NCBI RefSeq assembly: GCF_018798885.1
Contig: NZ_CP076361.1
Location: forward strand, 2,323,501-2,387,500
From: Gemmobacter fulvus
Lineage (GTDB): Bacteria > Pseudomonadota > Alphaproteobacteria > Rhodobacterales > Rhodobacteraceae
DNA: 64,000 bases
Reading direction: 5' to 3'
Below, one piece after another: positions 1-8,403 of this stretch. Both the position numbers and the translations under genes were made by a program. The notes below the pieces were generated by a model that saw nothing but the letters and a program-made list of their open reading frames with translations, made no database searches and was not told the origin of the DNA. Numbering within the stretch: the stretch's first letter is position 1; the number at the start of each line of letters is the position of its first letter.

Positions 1-1
1 G

Positions 2-1348
2 GCACGGGTGGAAAGCCTGAAACGTATCGGCGTCACCGAAGTGGCCTGCCTGATTGATTACGGCATCGCGCCGGATGTGGTGATGGAGGGGCTCTATCCG
101 CTGGCCGAGGTGTTGCGCCGCGCCAATGCCGGGGCGGGGCCTGCGGCGGATGATTTCTCGATCGCGGCGCAGATCCTGCGCCATGGGGTGACGCATCTGC
201 AATGCACCCCGTCGATGGCGCGCATGATCATGCTGAACGACGAGGCGCAAGGGGCGCTTGCCTCGGTCAAGACCCTGATGCTGGGCGGCGAGGCCCTGCC
301 GGGGGCGTTTGTGTCGGATCTGCGCAAGGTCACGCAGGCGCGGATTGAAAACATGTATGGTCCGACCGAAACGACGATCTGGTCCACCACCGAAACGGCG
401 CAGGGCGGCGAGGGTGTGGTGAACATCGGGCGTCCCATCGCCAATACGCAGGTCTATGTGCTGGACGGTGGGCAGCAGCCGGTGCCGCCTGGTGCTGCGG
501 GCGAATTGTGGATCGGCGGCGATGGCGTGACGCGCGGCTATTGGCAGCGCCCCGATCTGACGGCAGAGCGGTTCCTGCCGGATCCGTTCATCCGTGATGG
601 CGCCTGCTCCTGGGGCGCACGCATGTATCGCACCGGCGATCTGGTGCGGCTGCGCGGCGATGGCAAGCTCGATTACCTTGGCCGCGCCGATTATCAGGTG
701 AAGCTGCGCGGCTACCGGATCGAACTGGGCGAGATCGAGGCCGCGCTTGAGGCACAGCCGGGCGTGCAGCAGGCCGTGGTTCTGGCGCGCGAGGACAGCC
801 CCGGCGATCTGCGGCTGGTCGCCTATATCACCGGCGCGGCGCAAGAGGCCGCGTTGCGCGCGGCGCTGGGTGCGCGTTTGCCCGAGCATATGATCCCGGC
901 GCATTTCGTGACGCTGGACCACTTTCCGCTGACGCCCAACCGCAAGGTGGATCGCAAGGCGCTGCCTGCGCCACAGGCACAGGCCGCCGTGGCCACCTAT
1001 GCGGCGCCGGAAACCGGGCTGGCGGCGCAGCTGGCGGTGATCTGGCAGCGGGTGCTGGGGGTGCCACGGGTGGGGGCGAAGGACAATTTCTTTGCGCTGG
1101 GTGGCCATTCCCTGTTGGCGGTGCAGGCGCATCGGGAAATCCGCGACACGCTGGGCCTGACCAAACTGTCGATCACCGATATCTTCCGCTTCCCCACACT
1201 GTCGGCCTTGGCCGATCATCTGGACGATGCGCCGAAAGCAGCGGTGGCGGCGGCGGCACCCGCGCCGGGGCTGGCTGATCGTGCGGAAAACCGGGCGGAT
1301 GCAATGGCGCGCCGCCGGGCGCTGCGGGCAGGGCGGCTGGATGCCTGA
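2..1348 (+). CDS. Non-ribosomal peptide synthetase, C-terminal part (interrupted adenylation domain plus carrier domain), 5' partial
   Basis: The reading frame is open to the left edge, so only the end of a larger synthetase is present. The first ~35 residues ([16 protein letters not shown]) resemble the C-terminus of MupA/Atu3671-type FMN luciferase-like monooxygenase domains. An adenylation domain then resumes in mid-fold: [11 protein letters not shown]5 [14 protein letters not shown]6 [16 protein letters not shown]7 [10 protein letters not shown]8 [13 protein letters not shown] and A10 [11 protein letters not shown] peptidyl-carrier domain follows with [12 protein letters not shown], whose Ser (about residue 367) takes the phosphopantetheine. 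There is no thioesterase or reductase domain, so the protein ends on the carrier plus an Ala/Arg-rich tail. The stop overlaps the downstream PPTase start by 8 bases. The monooxygenase assignment is from family recall; the A and PCP motifs are seen directly. Confidence 0.88.
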   Translation, partial: ARVESLKRIGVTEVACLIDYGIAPDVVMEGLYPLAEVLRRANAGAGPAADDFSIAAQILRHGVTHLQCTPSMARMIMLNDEAQGALASVKTLMLGGEALPGAFVSDLRKVTQARIENMYGPTETTIWSTTETAQGGEGVVNIGRPIANTQVYVLDGGQQPVPPGAAGELWIGGDGVTRGYWQRPDLTAERFLPDPFIRDGACSWGARMYRTGDLVRLRGDGKLDYLGRADYQVKLRGYRIELGEIEAALEAQPGVQQAVVLAREDSPGDLRLVAYITGAAQEAALRAALGARLPEHMIPAHFVTLDHFPLTPNRKVDRKALPAPQAQAAVATYAAPETGLAAQLAVIWQRVLGVPRVGAKDNFFALGGHSLLAVQAHREIRDTLGLTKLSITDIFRFPTLSALADHLDDAPKAAVAAAAPAPGLADRAENRADAMARRRALRAGRLDA

Positions 1349-1973
1349 TCTTGCTGGCCTTGCCGCCTGTGCCCGTGCCCTGCTTCCCCCCGGCACCGGC
1401 ATTGGTGCCACCGATCCGCGCGACCGGCACCCCGCCTTTCCGGGCGAGGATATTGCGGGCGTGCCGCTGCGACTGGCTGAATTCCGTGCCGGGCGGGCCG
1501 CCGCCCGCGCCGCCATGGCTGAGCTCGGCCTGCCGACCTTTGCCGTGCCGGTAAAGGACGACCGTGCGCCGCGCTGGCCTGCCGGGCTGTGCGGCTCGAT
1601 CAGCCATAGCGAGACGCTGTGCCTTGCCGCCGTGGCGGTGCTGTCGCCTTTGCGCGGCATCGGGCTGGATCTGGAAGAAGATGGCCCGCTGGAAGAGGAT
1701 CTGCGCACCGCTATCCTGCGCCCGGAAGAAAGCCATGTCAGCGCCGAAGAGGCGATGCTGATCTTTTCCGCCAAGGAGGCCGCCTACAAGGCGCAATATC
1801 CGATGTCGCTGTGCCTGTTCGGCTTTGATGCGCTGTCGGTCCATCTGGATCACGCCAACCGCAGCTTTACGGCGCGTTTTACCACCGAAATCACCCCTTT
1901 TCCGATGGGATATGTGCTGCATGGCCGCTATGCCCATGTGCAGGACCATATTCTGACGGCGGTGACGCTCTGA
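1341..1973 (+). CDS. 4'-phosphopantetheinyl transferase (Sfp/EntD type)
   Basis: This enzyme would transfer phosphopantetheine from CoA to the serine of carrier domains such as the one just upstream. Family motifs are visible: GSISHS, then [11 protein letters not shown] (the Asp/Glu metal ligands) and [13 protein letters not shown] (the W/F-SxKEA-K signature). I chose the ATG at 1341, which overlaps the NRPS stop by 8 bases and gives 210 residues, close to the ~210-230 of EntD-like enzymes; the frame is open further upstream but inside the NRPS. Translational coupling implies the two proteins are made together and that the PPTase primes this synthetase. Confidence 0.88.
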   Translation: MPDLAGLAACARALLPPGTGIGATDPRDRHPAFPGEDIAGVPLRLAEFRAGRAAARAAMAELGLPTFAVPVKDDRAPRWPAGLCGSISHSETLCLAAVAVLSPLRGIGLDLEEDGPLEEDLRTAILRPEESHVSAEEAMLIFSAKEAAYKAQYPMSLCLFGFDALSVHLDHANRSFTARFTTEITPFPMGYVLHGRYAHVQDHILTAVTL

Positions 1974-2009
1974 GGTTTTCTTGCCCTCCGGGGCAGGATA
2001 TAGGGGATT

Positions 2010-3092
2010 ATGCGACAGACCCTGACCGAGATTTACGAGGCCCGCGTGGCCGATGGCCACCTGCGGGCAGACCCGGCACAACATGCCGTGCTGCCGGTTC
2101 TGGAAAGCCTCCGCGTCTGGCTTGAGGCCAATCCCACCCGGAAAACCGGCCTGTTCGCGGGCCTGTTTGCCAAGCCGGTGCCGCCGCCCAAGGGCTTGTA
2201 TCTTTGGGGCGGGGTCGGGCGCGGCAAATCCATGGTGATGGATCTGTTCGTGGAACATCTGGAGATTGCCGCGAAACGCCGGGTGCATTTTCATGCCTTC
2301 ATGCAGGAAATTCATCGCGGCATGCACGCGGCGCGGCAGCGCGGGGTCGAGGATGCGCTGGCCCCGGTGGCCGATGCCGTGGCGAAAGAGCTGCGCTGCC
2401 TTGCCTTTGACGAGATGCAGATCACCGACATCACCGATGCGATGATCGTGGGGCGGCTGTTCCAGATGCTGATGGATCAGGGCGTGGTGATCATCACAAC
2501 CTCCAACCGCCCGCCCGAACAGCTGTACAAGAACGGCCTGAACCGGGCGCTGTTTCTGCCGTTCATCGCGTTTCTGAACAGCAGGATGCAGGTTCACGCG
2601 CTGGAAAGCCCGCATGATTACCGGCAGCACCGGCTGGCGGGGGCGCAGGTGTATTTTCATCCGGCGGGCAAATCCGGGGCGGCGATTGATGCGATCTGGC
2701 GCGATCTGTCGGGCGGTGGCGCGGGCGAGCCGCTGCGCCTGCCGGTGAATGGCCGCGAGGTGGAGCTGCCACGGTTTGCCAATGGTGTGGCGCGGGCAAC
2801 CTTCTGGGATCTTTGTGCCAAGCCGCTGGGGCCTGCCGATTATCTGGCAATTGCGGCAGCGGTGCGGGTGCTGATCCTTGAGGATGTGCCGCAGCTTTCG
2901 GCGTCGAACTATAACGAGGCCAAGCGCTTCGTGACGCTGATCGACGCGCTGTATGAGGCGAAGGTGCGGCTGATCTGTTCGGCGGCCGATGTGCCTGAAC
3001 GGCTGTATATCGAAGGCACCGGCGCGTTTGAATTTGAACGCACCGCCTCGCGCCTGCGGGAAATGCAGGGCGCAGACTGGGGCAGCGCGTAA
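2010..3092 (+). CDS. zapE: Cell division protein ZapE / AFG1-family ATPase
   Basis: A 360-residue P-loop ATPase of the AFG1/ZapE family, which in enterobacteria acts at the Z-ring late in division and in mitochondria is linked to respiratory-complex quality control. Walker A GGVGRGKS lies at residues 67-74, followed by HFHAFMQEIH, Walker B LAFDEMQ and the conserved sensor-like stretch TTSNRPPEQLYKNGL. Length matches the family. It begins 36 bases after the PPTase stop but is a housekeeping gene with no evident link to it. The 17 bases around its stop codon are duplicated immediately downstream. Confidence 0.93.
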   Translation: MRQTLTEIYEARVADGHLRADPAQHAVLPVLESLRVWLEANPTRKTGLFAGLFAKPVPPPKGLYLWGGVGRGKSMVMDLFVEHLEIAAKRRVHFHAFMQEIHRGMHAARQRGVEDALAPVADAVAKELRCLAFDEMQITDITDAMIVGRLFQMLMDQGVVIITTSNRPPEQLYKNGLNRALFLPFIAFLNSRMQVHALESPHDYRQHRLAGAQVYFHPAGKSGAAIDAIWRDLSGGGAGEPLRLPVNGREVELPRFANGVARATFWDLCAKPLGPADYLAIAAAVRVLILEDVPQLSASNYNEAKRFVTLIDALYEAKVRLICSAADVPERLYIEGTGAFEFERTASRLREMQGADWGSA

Positions 3093-3111
3093 GAACTGGG
3101 GCAGCGCGTAA
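3076..3111. repeat. 17-bp tandem direct repeat across the zapE stop codon
   Basis: The sequence actggggcagcgcgtaa occurs at 3076-3092, ending with the zapE stop, and again at 3095-3111, separated by 2 bases. It looks like a small recent duplication or slippage product, and both copies end in an in-phase-looking taa. Confidence 0.85.
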
Positions 3112-3114
3112 CAG

Positions 3115-3138
3115 AAAAGGGCGGCCCGAAGGCCGCCC
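3115..3138 (-). terminator. Rho-independent terminator of the NCS1 permease gene
   Basis: An 8-bp perfect stem gggcggcc / ggccgccc with a 4-base loop lies just beyond the permease stop. On the minus strand it is followed by TTTT, so it fits the permease transcript. It probably also helps separate the convergent zapE transcript. Confidence 0.75.
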
Positions 3139-3162
3139 CAGTTGCGTGCCAGGAGAAAGGGT

Positions 3163-4614
3163 TTACGCCCGCACGAGTCCCGATTGGCCGCGCATCAGGG
3201 CGATATGCAGCACACCGCCCAGAATGGCCCCGATCACCCAGCCATAGCCTGACAGATTGGCCAGCGCCGGCACCCAGACCGTGGCAACTGAAAAGACTGC
3301 CGCCAGCGCAAAGGCGGTGATCGCCTTCATGTTCCAGCCATTGCTGTAGTGATAGGCACCCGACGGCGAGGCGTCATATAGCGCGTCCAGATTGATCTCT
3401 TGTTTGCGCACCAGATAGTAATCGGCCACGAGGATGCCATAGAGCGGGGCCAGAACCGCGCCCAGCGTATCGACGAAACCGGCAATCCCGATGGTCGAAA
3501 TCAGCGGCACCCACAGCGCACCGATGAAAAACGCGATGACGGCGGTGATGATGCCCCCCATCTTGGCGCTGATCTTCTGCGGCGCCAGATTGGCGATGTC
3601 ATAGGCGGGCGGGATGAAGTTGGCGACAAGGTTGATGCCAACGGTCGCGGCAAAGAAGGTGATCGCGGCGATGATGGTCAGCCAGGTATTGTCGACCCGG
3701 TCCACGATATCGGTGGGGTTGACCAGCTTTTCGCCAAACAGCACCACGGTGCCCGCCGTCACGAACAGCGCGATGAACGAGAAGATGGCAATGGATACAG
3801 GCAAGCCCCAGAAATTGCCGGTTTTCATCTGCTGTTCGGTTTTCACGAAGCGTGAAAAGTCACCGAAGTTGATGACCACAGCGGCGAAATAGGCGATCAT
3901 CGTGCCGACCACCGCCACGAATGCGGCCACAGGCCCACGCGGATCGGTGGCCTCGCTGCCTTCAAAGATGGTGCCGAGGGCGGCGAAGATGCCGTTGCCC
4001 GCTTTCCACCAGATCACCAGCATCAGCGCGATCATCACCGCATAGACGAACGGCCCCGCCCAGTTGAGGAATTTGCCAACCCAGTCGATGCCCTTCATGA
4101 ACAACGCCACCTGAAACACGCAGACGATCAGATAGGAAATCCAGCCGATCGCGGTCATGCCCAGGAAGGTTGCACCGCCCTCGACCCCCAGAATGGTGTT
4201 GAGCAGCAGCGTGACGGCTGTCGAGGCGAAATAGGTCTGCACCCCATACCAGAAAATCGCCACGATGCCGCGGATCAGCGCCGGGAACTTTGCCCCCTGC
4301 ACCCCCATCGAGGCCCGCGCCATCACCGGATATGGGATGCCGTATTTGACCGAGGGTTTGCCGGTCAGGTTGACCAGCCACATCACGATGAACCCGGCCA
4401 GCACGATGGCGGCGAACACCGCCCAGCCGTTCAGGCCATAGGTCACGAACAGGCTGGCGGCGAGCGAATAGCCGAACAGCGACTGGATATCATTGTTCCA
4501 GACGTTGAAAATCTCGAACGCGCCCCATTTGCGCTGCGCGACCGGCAGGGGTGCGAGGTCTTCGTTATACAGCCCGGCGTCGCGTTGCGCCGTGCCTTGG
4601 CCCATCTGTGCCAT
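3163..4614 (-). CDS. NCS1-family nucleobase/hydantoin-type cation symporter
   Basis: A polytopic inner-membrane permease of 483 residues, normal for the NCS1 family of cytosine, uracil, allantoin and hydantoin symporters. The diagnostic N-terminal helix NVWNNDIQSLFGYSLAASLF and the VKYGIPYPVMARASMG loop are present, with about 12 hydrophobic segments. The frame extends upstream to 4812, but the ATG at 4614 is preceded by a good AAGGGA ribosome binding site, and the product then begins with a typical soluble lead (MAQMGQGTAQRDAGLYNED). A GntR/FCD regulator is divergently transcribed 184 bases away and probably controls it. The substrate cannot be told from sequence by eye. Confidence 0.88.
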   Translation of the reverse strand: MAQMGQGTAQRDAGLYNEDLAPLPVAQRKWGAFEIFNVWNNDIQSLFGYSLAASLFVTYGLNGWAVFAAIVLAGFIVMWLVNLTGKPSVKYGIPYPVMARASMGVQGAKFPALIRGIVAIFWYGVQTYFASTAVTLLLNTILGVEGGATFLGMTAIGWISYLIVCVFQVALFMKGIDWVGKFLNWAGPFVYAVMIALMLVIWWKAGNGIFAALGTIFEGSEATDPRGPVAAFVAVVGTMIAYFAAVVINFGDFSRFVKTEQQMKTGNFWGLPVSIAIFSFIALFVTAGTVVLFGEKLVNPTDIVDRVDNTWLTIIAAITFFAATVGINLVANFIPPAYDIANLAPQKISAKMGGIITAVIAFFIGALWVPLISTIGIAGFVDTLGAVLAPLYGILVADYYLVRKQEINLDALYDASPSGAYHYSNGWNMKAITAFALAAVFSVATVWVPALANLSGYGWVIGAILGGVLHIALMRGQSGLVRA

Positions 4615-4742
4615 GGAATCTTGTCCCTTCCCGTTGTGGCCCGGTATCGGGCCCTGTGTGCGGTCATTTGCCGCGCGGCCTGCCATTTGGCATTGCATCT
4701 GAAATGTTAGATGGAATATCATCAAAGATATATCCCGGCGAA

Positions 4743-4760
4743 ACGTAAAACAGTTTTCGT
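4743..4760. promoter_or_regulatory. Candidate operator between NCS1 permease and GntR gene
   Basis: ACGTAAAAC-A-GTTTTCGT is an imperfect inverted repeat (8-bp arms, one bulged base) in an unusually AT-rich 70-bp stretch between the two divergent genes. That position suits an operator for the adjacent GntR/FCD regulator. The assignment rests on position and symmetry only. Confidence 0.35.
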
Positions 4761-4798
4761 AAAAACCTGAAAATGCGCGCCGGGGCCGGGAGGATGAC

Positions 4799-5464
4799 GT
4801 GACCGACGACAAAGCATCGCTGATGGCCGATCAGGCCTTTCAGCGCCTGATGATTGCGCTGCGGCAGGGCACGCTGGCGGGCGGGCAGTTCGTGTCGATG
4901 CCGGTGCTGGTGGGCGATCTTGGCTTCCCGATTGCGGCGGTGCGCGAGGCGGTGAAACGGGCCGATGCGCGCGGCCTGCTGGAAATCCTGCCCAAACGCG
5001 GCGTGCTGGTGATGCAGGCCACAGCAGATGTGACCCGCGATTGCCTTGATATGCGTGCGGTGCTGGATTGCGAAGGCGCGCGGCGGCTGATTGCGGCGGG
5101 GGCGGTGCCGGATCTTGCGCCGCTGCGCGCGGCGCATGTCGCGGTGCTGGAGGCCGCGCGGGGCGGCGGGATCGCCGGATTGCCGCAGCGCGCCAAGGAC
5201 ACCGATCTGTCGCTGCATGATCTGCTTGCCACCGGGCTGGACAACCGCCCCCTCGCCGACGCCTATGCCGCGAACCGCGACAGGATTGCCGTGATCCAGA
5301 ACACACGGCCCTTTCTGGCCGACCGGATTGCCTCGGCCATGGCAGAGCATTTGGCGATTCTGGATGCGCTTCAGGCCAGGGATGCGGCGCAGGCCTGTCT
5401 CGCCATCCGTTATCACTATGAACAAACGCTGCGCTGGTGGGGGGTAGAGCTGCTGGCCGCCTGA
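4799..5464 (+). CDS. GntR-family transcriptional regulator with FCD domain
   Basis: A 221-residue regulator with an N-terminal winged helix at about residues 8-70 (GDLGFPIAAVREAVKRADARGLLEI) and a C-terminal all-helical FCD ligand domain typical of the FadR/VanR branch. I chose GTG 4799 because GGGAGGA sits five bases upstream; the nearby ATG at 4794 hits a stop at once. The gene is divergent from the NCS1 permease, so a role as its local ligand-responsive regulator is likely. FCD domains commonly sense small carboxylates or ring-opening products, but the ligand is unknown here. Confidence 0.85.
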   Translation: MTDDKASLMADQAFQRLMIALRQGTLAGGQFVSMPVLVGDLGFPIAAVREAVKRADARGLLEILPKRGVLVMQATADVTRDCLDMRAVLDCEGARRLIAAGAVPDLAPLRAAHVAVLEAARGGGIAGLPQRAKDTDLSLHDLLATGLDNRPLADAYAANRDRIAVIQNTRPFLADRIASAMAEHLAILDALQARDAAQACLAIRYHYEQTLRWWGVELLAA

Positions 5465-5530
5465 TCACCCGGTCTTGCCAGCCCCGCCCATCGCGCGCAT
5501 CCTCGGCCCATTCGCATGGGAGTGTTCTGG

Positions 5531-7117
5531 ATGCGCCGTTTGCTGCCGCTGTTGTTTTTGCCCGCCCCGGTCTTTGCCGACACGATTGTTGCCCCTTCGA
5601 CCGTGACGGCGGTCACGATCTATCCGCAGGGGGCCGAGGTGACGCGCGAGGTGCAGTTTTCTGCCCCCGCCGGGCGGCACGATCTGCGCATTGCGGATCT
5701 GCCTGCCTCTACGGTGCCGGATCTGATCCGGCTGGCGTCAGAAGAAACCGCGCTTGGCAGTTTCACCTTTCAGGAGGCCGGGCTGATTCCGGTGGATCCG
5801 CCCGCCATGCCGGATCTGGACGCGGCGATCAGCGCAGCGCAGGCCACCCGTGATGCGGCGGCACTTGCGCGCGACCGCATCGCCGCGCGGATCGAGGCCG
5901 CCGAGGCGCAGGTAGGGTTCCTGCGCGGCATGACAGCTGAGGTGACGAGCCAGCCCCCGGCAGAGATTGCCGCCCTGTCGCAGATGATCGGCAGCGAAGT
6001 TCTGGCCGCCCGCGAGGCGATGCTGACGGCGCGCGCCGAACAGGCCGCCGCCGACCGGGTGCTGGCCGAGGCGGACACGGCTTTGGCCGAAGCTCTGGCC
6101 GCGCGCGAGGAGGTGCGCGCCGCACAGGCCGACAAGGCGCAGCTGACCGTGGCCATCACGCAGGCGGCGGATGGCGCGGGCCGTCTGACCCTGCGCCATT
6201 TTGTCGAGGATGCGGCCTGGCGTCCGGTCTATGATGCGACGCTGATCCGCAGCCCGGCGCCTGCGCTGACGCTGAACCGGGGCGCCCTGATCAGCCAGTT
6301 TTCAGGCGAGGACTGGCGCGGGGTGGCGCTTACCCTGTCAACCGCGCGCCCGTCGGATCAGGCGGCCCCGTCGCTGCTCTGGCCCGAATTGCGTAGGGCC
6401 GAACTGCCGGAGCCGGAGCGCGCCTATAAAAGCGGCGCGATGGAGGATATGGCCGTCGCCGCCGCCCCGGTGGCAGAGGTCGAAACGGCCGTGCCCGCGA
6501 TGCAGGGCGATGTGGTGGTCTATCAGGTGCCCGCAGCGGTCGATCTGGCCACCGGCGTCGCCGATCTGCGCGTGGCGCTGGGCGATCTGAGCTTCACGCC
6601 CGAGATCGAGGCCCGCGCCGTGCCGCGTGCCGACAGCACCGCCTTTGTCATGGCCACCTTTACCAATGGCGCGGAAATCCTGCTGCCGGGCGAGGTGGTC
6701 TTGCTGCGCGATGGCACACTGGTCGGGCGCAGCGCGCTGGAACTGACGCCCGCGCGCGGGGAAATCGAACTGGCATTCGGCGCGATTGACGGGCTGAAAC
6801 TGACCCGCGACATGCCGCAGAACAGCCAGGGCGATGCCGGGTTCCTGTCCTCGGACACGGCGCGCAGCGAAGCGGCGCTGCTGCGGGTGGAAAACCTGAC
6901 GGAAGAGGCCTGGCCGCTGCATGTCATCGACCAGATCCCCTATTCCGAACAGGACGAGCTGGCGATCACCTATAGCGCCACCCCTGCCCCGACCGAAACC
7001 GACCCGGACGGCGCGCGCGGGCTGCTGGGCTGGCGCTTTGATCTGGCGCCGGGGGCGGTGCAGGAGATTGCGCTGACGGTGCAACTGCGCTGGCCCGAGG
7101 GGATGGAGCTGCGCTGA
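5531..7117 (+). CDS. Secreted DUF4139 (MuiA-like) protein
   Basis: A 528-residue exported protein. MRRLLPLLFLPAPVFA is a signal peptide, so I prefer ATG 5531, which has GGGAG a few bases upstream, over ATG 5516. After it come a DUF4140-like N-terminal domain (VTAVTIYPQGAEVTREV), an Ala/Glu-rich coiled-coil segment (~residues 90-200) and a C-terminal DUF4139 beta domain (GRLTLRHFVEDAAWRPVYD to the end). The family was named from a mucoidy inhibitor, but its molecular function is unknown. It stands between the GntR gene and a convergent carbonic anhydrase gene with no obvious partner. Confidence 0.8.
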   Translation: MRRLLPLLFLPAPVFADTIVAPSTVTAVTIYPQGAEVTREVQFSAPAGRHDLRIADLPASTVPDLIRLASEETALGSFTFQEAGLIPVDPPAMPDLDAAISAAQATRDAAALARDRIAARIEAAEAQVGFLRGMTAEVTSQPPAEIAALSQMIGSEVLAAREAMLTARAEQAAADRVLAEADTALAEALAAREEVRAAQADKAQLTVAITQAADGAGRLTLRHFVEDAAWRPVYDATLIRSPAPALTLNRGALISQFSGEDWRGVALTLSTARPSDQAAPSLLWPELRRAELPEPERAYKSGAMEDMAVAAAPVAEVETAVPAMQGDVVVYQVPAAVDLATGVADLRVALGDLSFTPEIEARAVPRADSTAFVMATFTNGAEILLPGEVVLLRDGTLVGRSALELTPARGEIELAFGAIDGLKLTRDMPQNSQGDAGFLSSDTARSEAALLRVENLTEEAWPLHVIDQIPYSEQDELAITYSATPAPTETDPDGARGLLGWRFDLAPGAVQEIALTVQLRWPEGMELR

Positions 7118-7159
7118 GGGGTGACGGATGGCGCGATCACCGCGCCATTCGTTCAAGGA

Positions 7160-7807
7160 TCAAAGGGCGACAAAAGCCTTCTGCGCTGGATCATATTGCT
7201 CCAGCACACCTGCGCCGATGTCATTCCACAGCCCGTGCAGCGTCAGGAATTCGGATTCCACCGCTGTGCGCACGAAGGGGAAGGTCATCAGGTTTTCAAG
7301 GCTGACCAGCACCGCCTGCTTTTCCAGCGCGCGGGTTTTCTGTTCCGCGGGCAGGCCCTGGACCCGTTCATAGCCGGGGCGCAGGATATCCATCCAGCGG
7401 CCGACAAAGCTGGACTGCTTTTCCAGCTCGGGCGCATCACCGGCGCACATGTCGAGGCAGCCCTTGACGCCGCCGCAGTTGGAATGGCCCATCACCACGA
7501 CATGCGCCACTTTCAGCGCGGTCACGGCATATTCCACCGCCGCCGAGGTGCCGTGATTGCCGCCGTCCGGGCTGTAGATCGGCACAAGACCGGCGATGTT
7601 GCGGTGAATGAAGAACTCGCCCTCGTCCGCGCCGAAGATCGAGGTCACATGCACCCGGCTGTCGCAGCAGGAAATCACCATCGCGCGCGGATGTTGGCCG
7701 GATTCGGCAAGGCGGTGATACCAGGCCTTGTTGGAAGTATAGGTTGTCGCCTTCCAGCCATTGTAGCGGCTGATCAGATAGGCGGGCAGCGGTCTGGCGT
7801 GATCCAT
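7160..7807 (-). CDS. Beta-class carbonic anhydrase
   Basis: A zinc enzyme interconverting CO2 and bicarbonate in the cytoplasm; 215 residues, normal for bacterial beta-CAs. The zinc and catalytic residues are visible: CCDSR with Cys48, Asp49 and Arg51, then GHSNCGG with His108 and Cys111. The ATG at 7807 is the natural start. The gene is convergent with the DUF4139 gene and divergent from a small hypothetical gene. Such enzymes usually supply bicarbonate for carboxylases or help pH balance. Confidence 0.93.
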   Translation of the reverse strand: MDHARPLPAYLISRYNGWKATTYTSNKAWYHRLAESGQHPRAMVISCCDSRVHVTSIFGADEGEFFIHRNIAGLVPIYSPDGGNHGTSAAVEYAVTALKVAHVVVMGHSNCGGVKGCLDMCAGDAPELEKQSSFVGRWMDILRPGYERVQGLPAEQKTRALEKQAVLVSLENLMTFPFVRTAVESEFLTLHGLWNDIGAGVLEQYDPAQKAFVAL

Positions 7808-7960
7808 GAAAACTCCGTCAGATGTGCAGGCAAAAGTCTGTCCGTCTGAATATGCTGCAATTGCAGAAAATTCGAGGGGTTTATTTTGCCCGGCGCAACC
7901 TTTTGTTCAGCCTGTCACGGCACGATGGGTTTGGGTGTTTTCGAGGGTCGGGTGAACAAC

Positions 7961-8341
7961 ATGGGTAATGTGACGGCTTTGCAGCCGAAGGAACAACTTT
8001 ATCAGAACGCCGAACCCGTGGCGGCGATGTATCGCGATCTGGGCACGGCGCAGGCCGAACAGGTTGTGTCGCGCGCCTTGGGCGAACTGGCGCTGACCAT
8101 GTCGGCGCTGGTCACGCAGGTGCGGGCGCATGATCTGGCCGATCTGCCGCGCCAGTTGCGCCGCTTGCAGCGCATGTCGGACCAGCTGGGCATGGTCAGC
8201 CTTGGGCTGGTGGCGGCGGATGCGCGGATCTGTCTGGACCAGGCGGATGTCACGGCGTTTTCGGCGGTCTGGGCGCGGTTGCTGCGGGTGGCGGAACGCT
8301 CGCTTGCGGGCGACAAGGATCTGCTGGATCAGACCGTGTAA
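7961..8341 (+). CDS. Conserved-looking hypothetical protein, all-helical
   Basis: I do not recognise this 126-residue protein. It is predicted mostly helical and leucine-rich, with the heptad-like region DLPRQLRRLQRMSDQLGM followed by a helix pair. That outline recalls histidine phosphotransfer (HPt) domains, but no histidine sits in the expected place, so a phosphotransfer role is not supported. I prefer ATG 7961 over the upstream TTG at 7886, because the extension adds only an odd Cys-rich stretch. It is 62 bases upstream of the M17 aminopeptidase gene on the same strand and may be cotranscribed with it. Confidence 0.6.
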   Translation: MGNVTALQPKEQLYQNAEPVAAMYRDLGTAQAEQVVSRALGELALTMSALVTQVRAHDLADLPRQLRRLQRMSDQLGMVSLGLVAADARICLDQADVTAFSAVWARLLRVAERSLAGDKDLLDQTV

Positions 8342-8403
8342 CCGGGGTTGCGGGTGGCACCGGATGGGCTAGTCTCTGGCCAAATCGCTGCAAGGAGCCG
8401 CCC

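Noticed and set aside
1227-1340. Longer N-terminus for the PPTase
   Set aside because: The added Arg/Trp-rich residues lie inside the NRPS carrier-domain tail; ATG 1341 gives the family length.
7886-7960. CSACH in the upstream extension of the 126-residue ORF, resembling a c-type haem motif
   Set aside because: The extension needs a TTG start without a ribosome binding site and carries no signal peptide or other cytochrome features; ATG 7961 is the better start.
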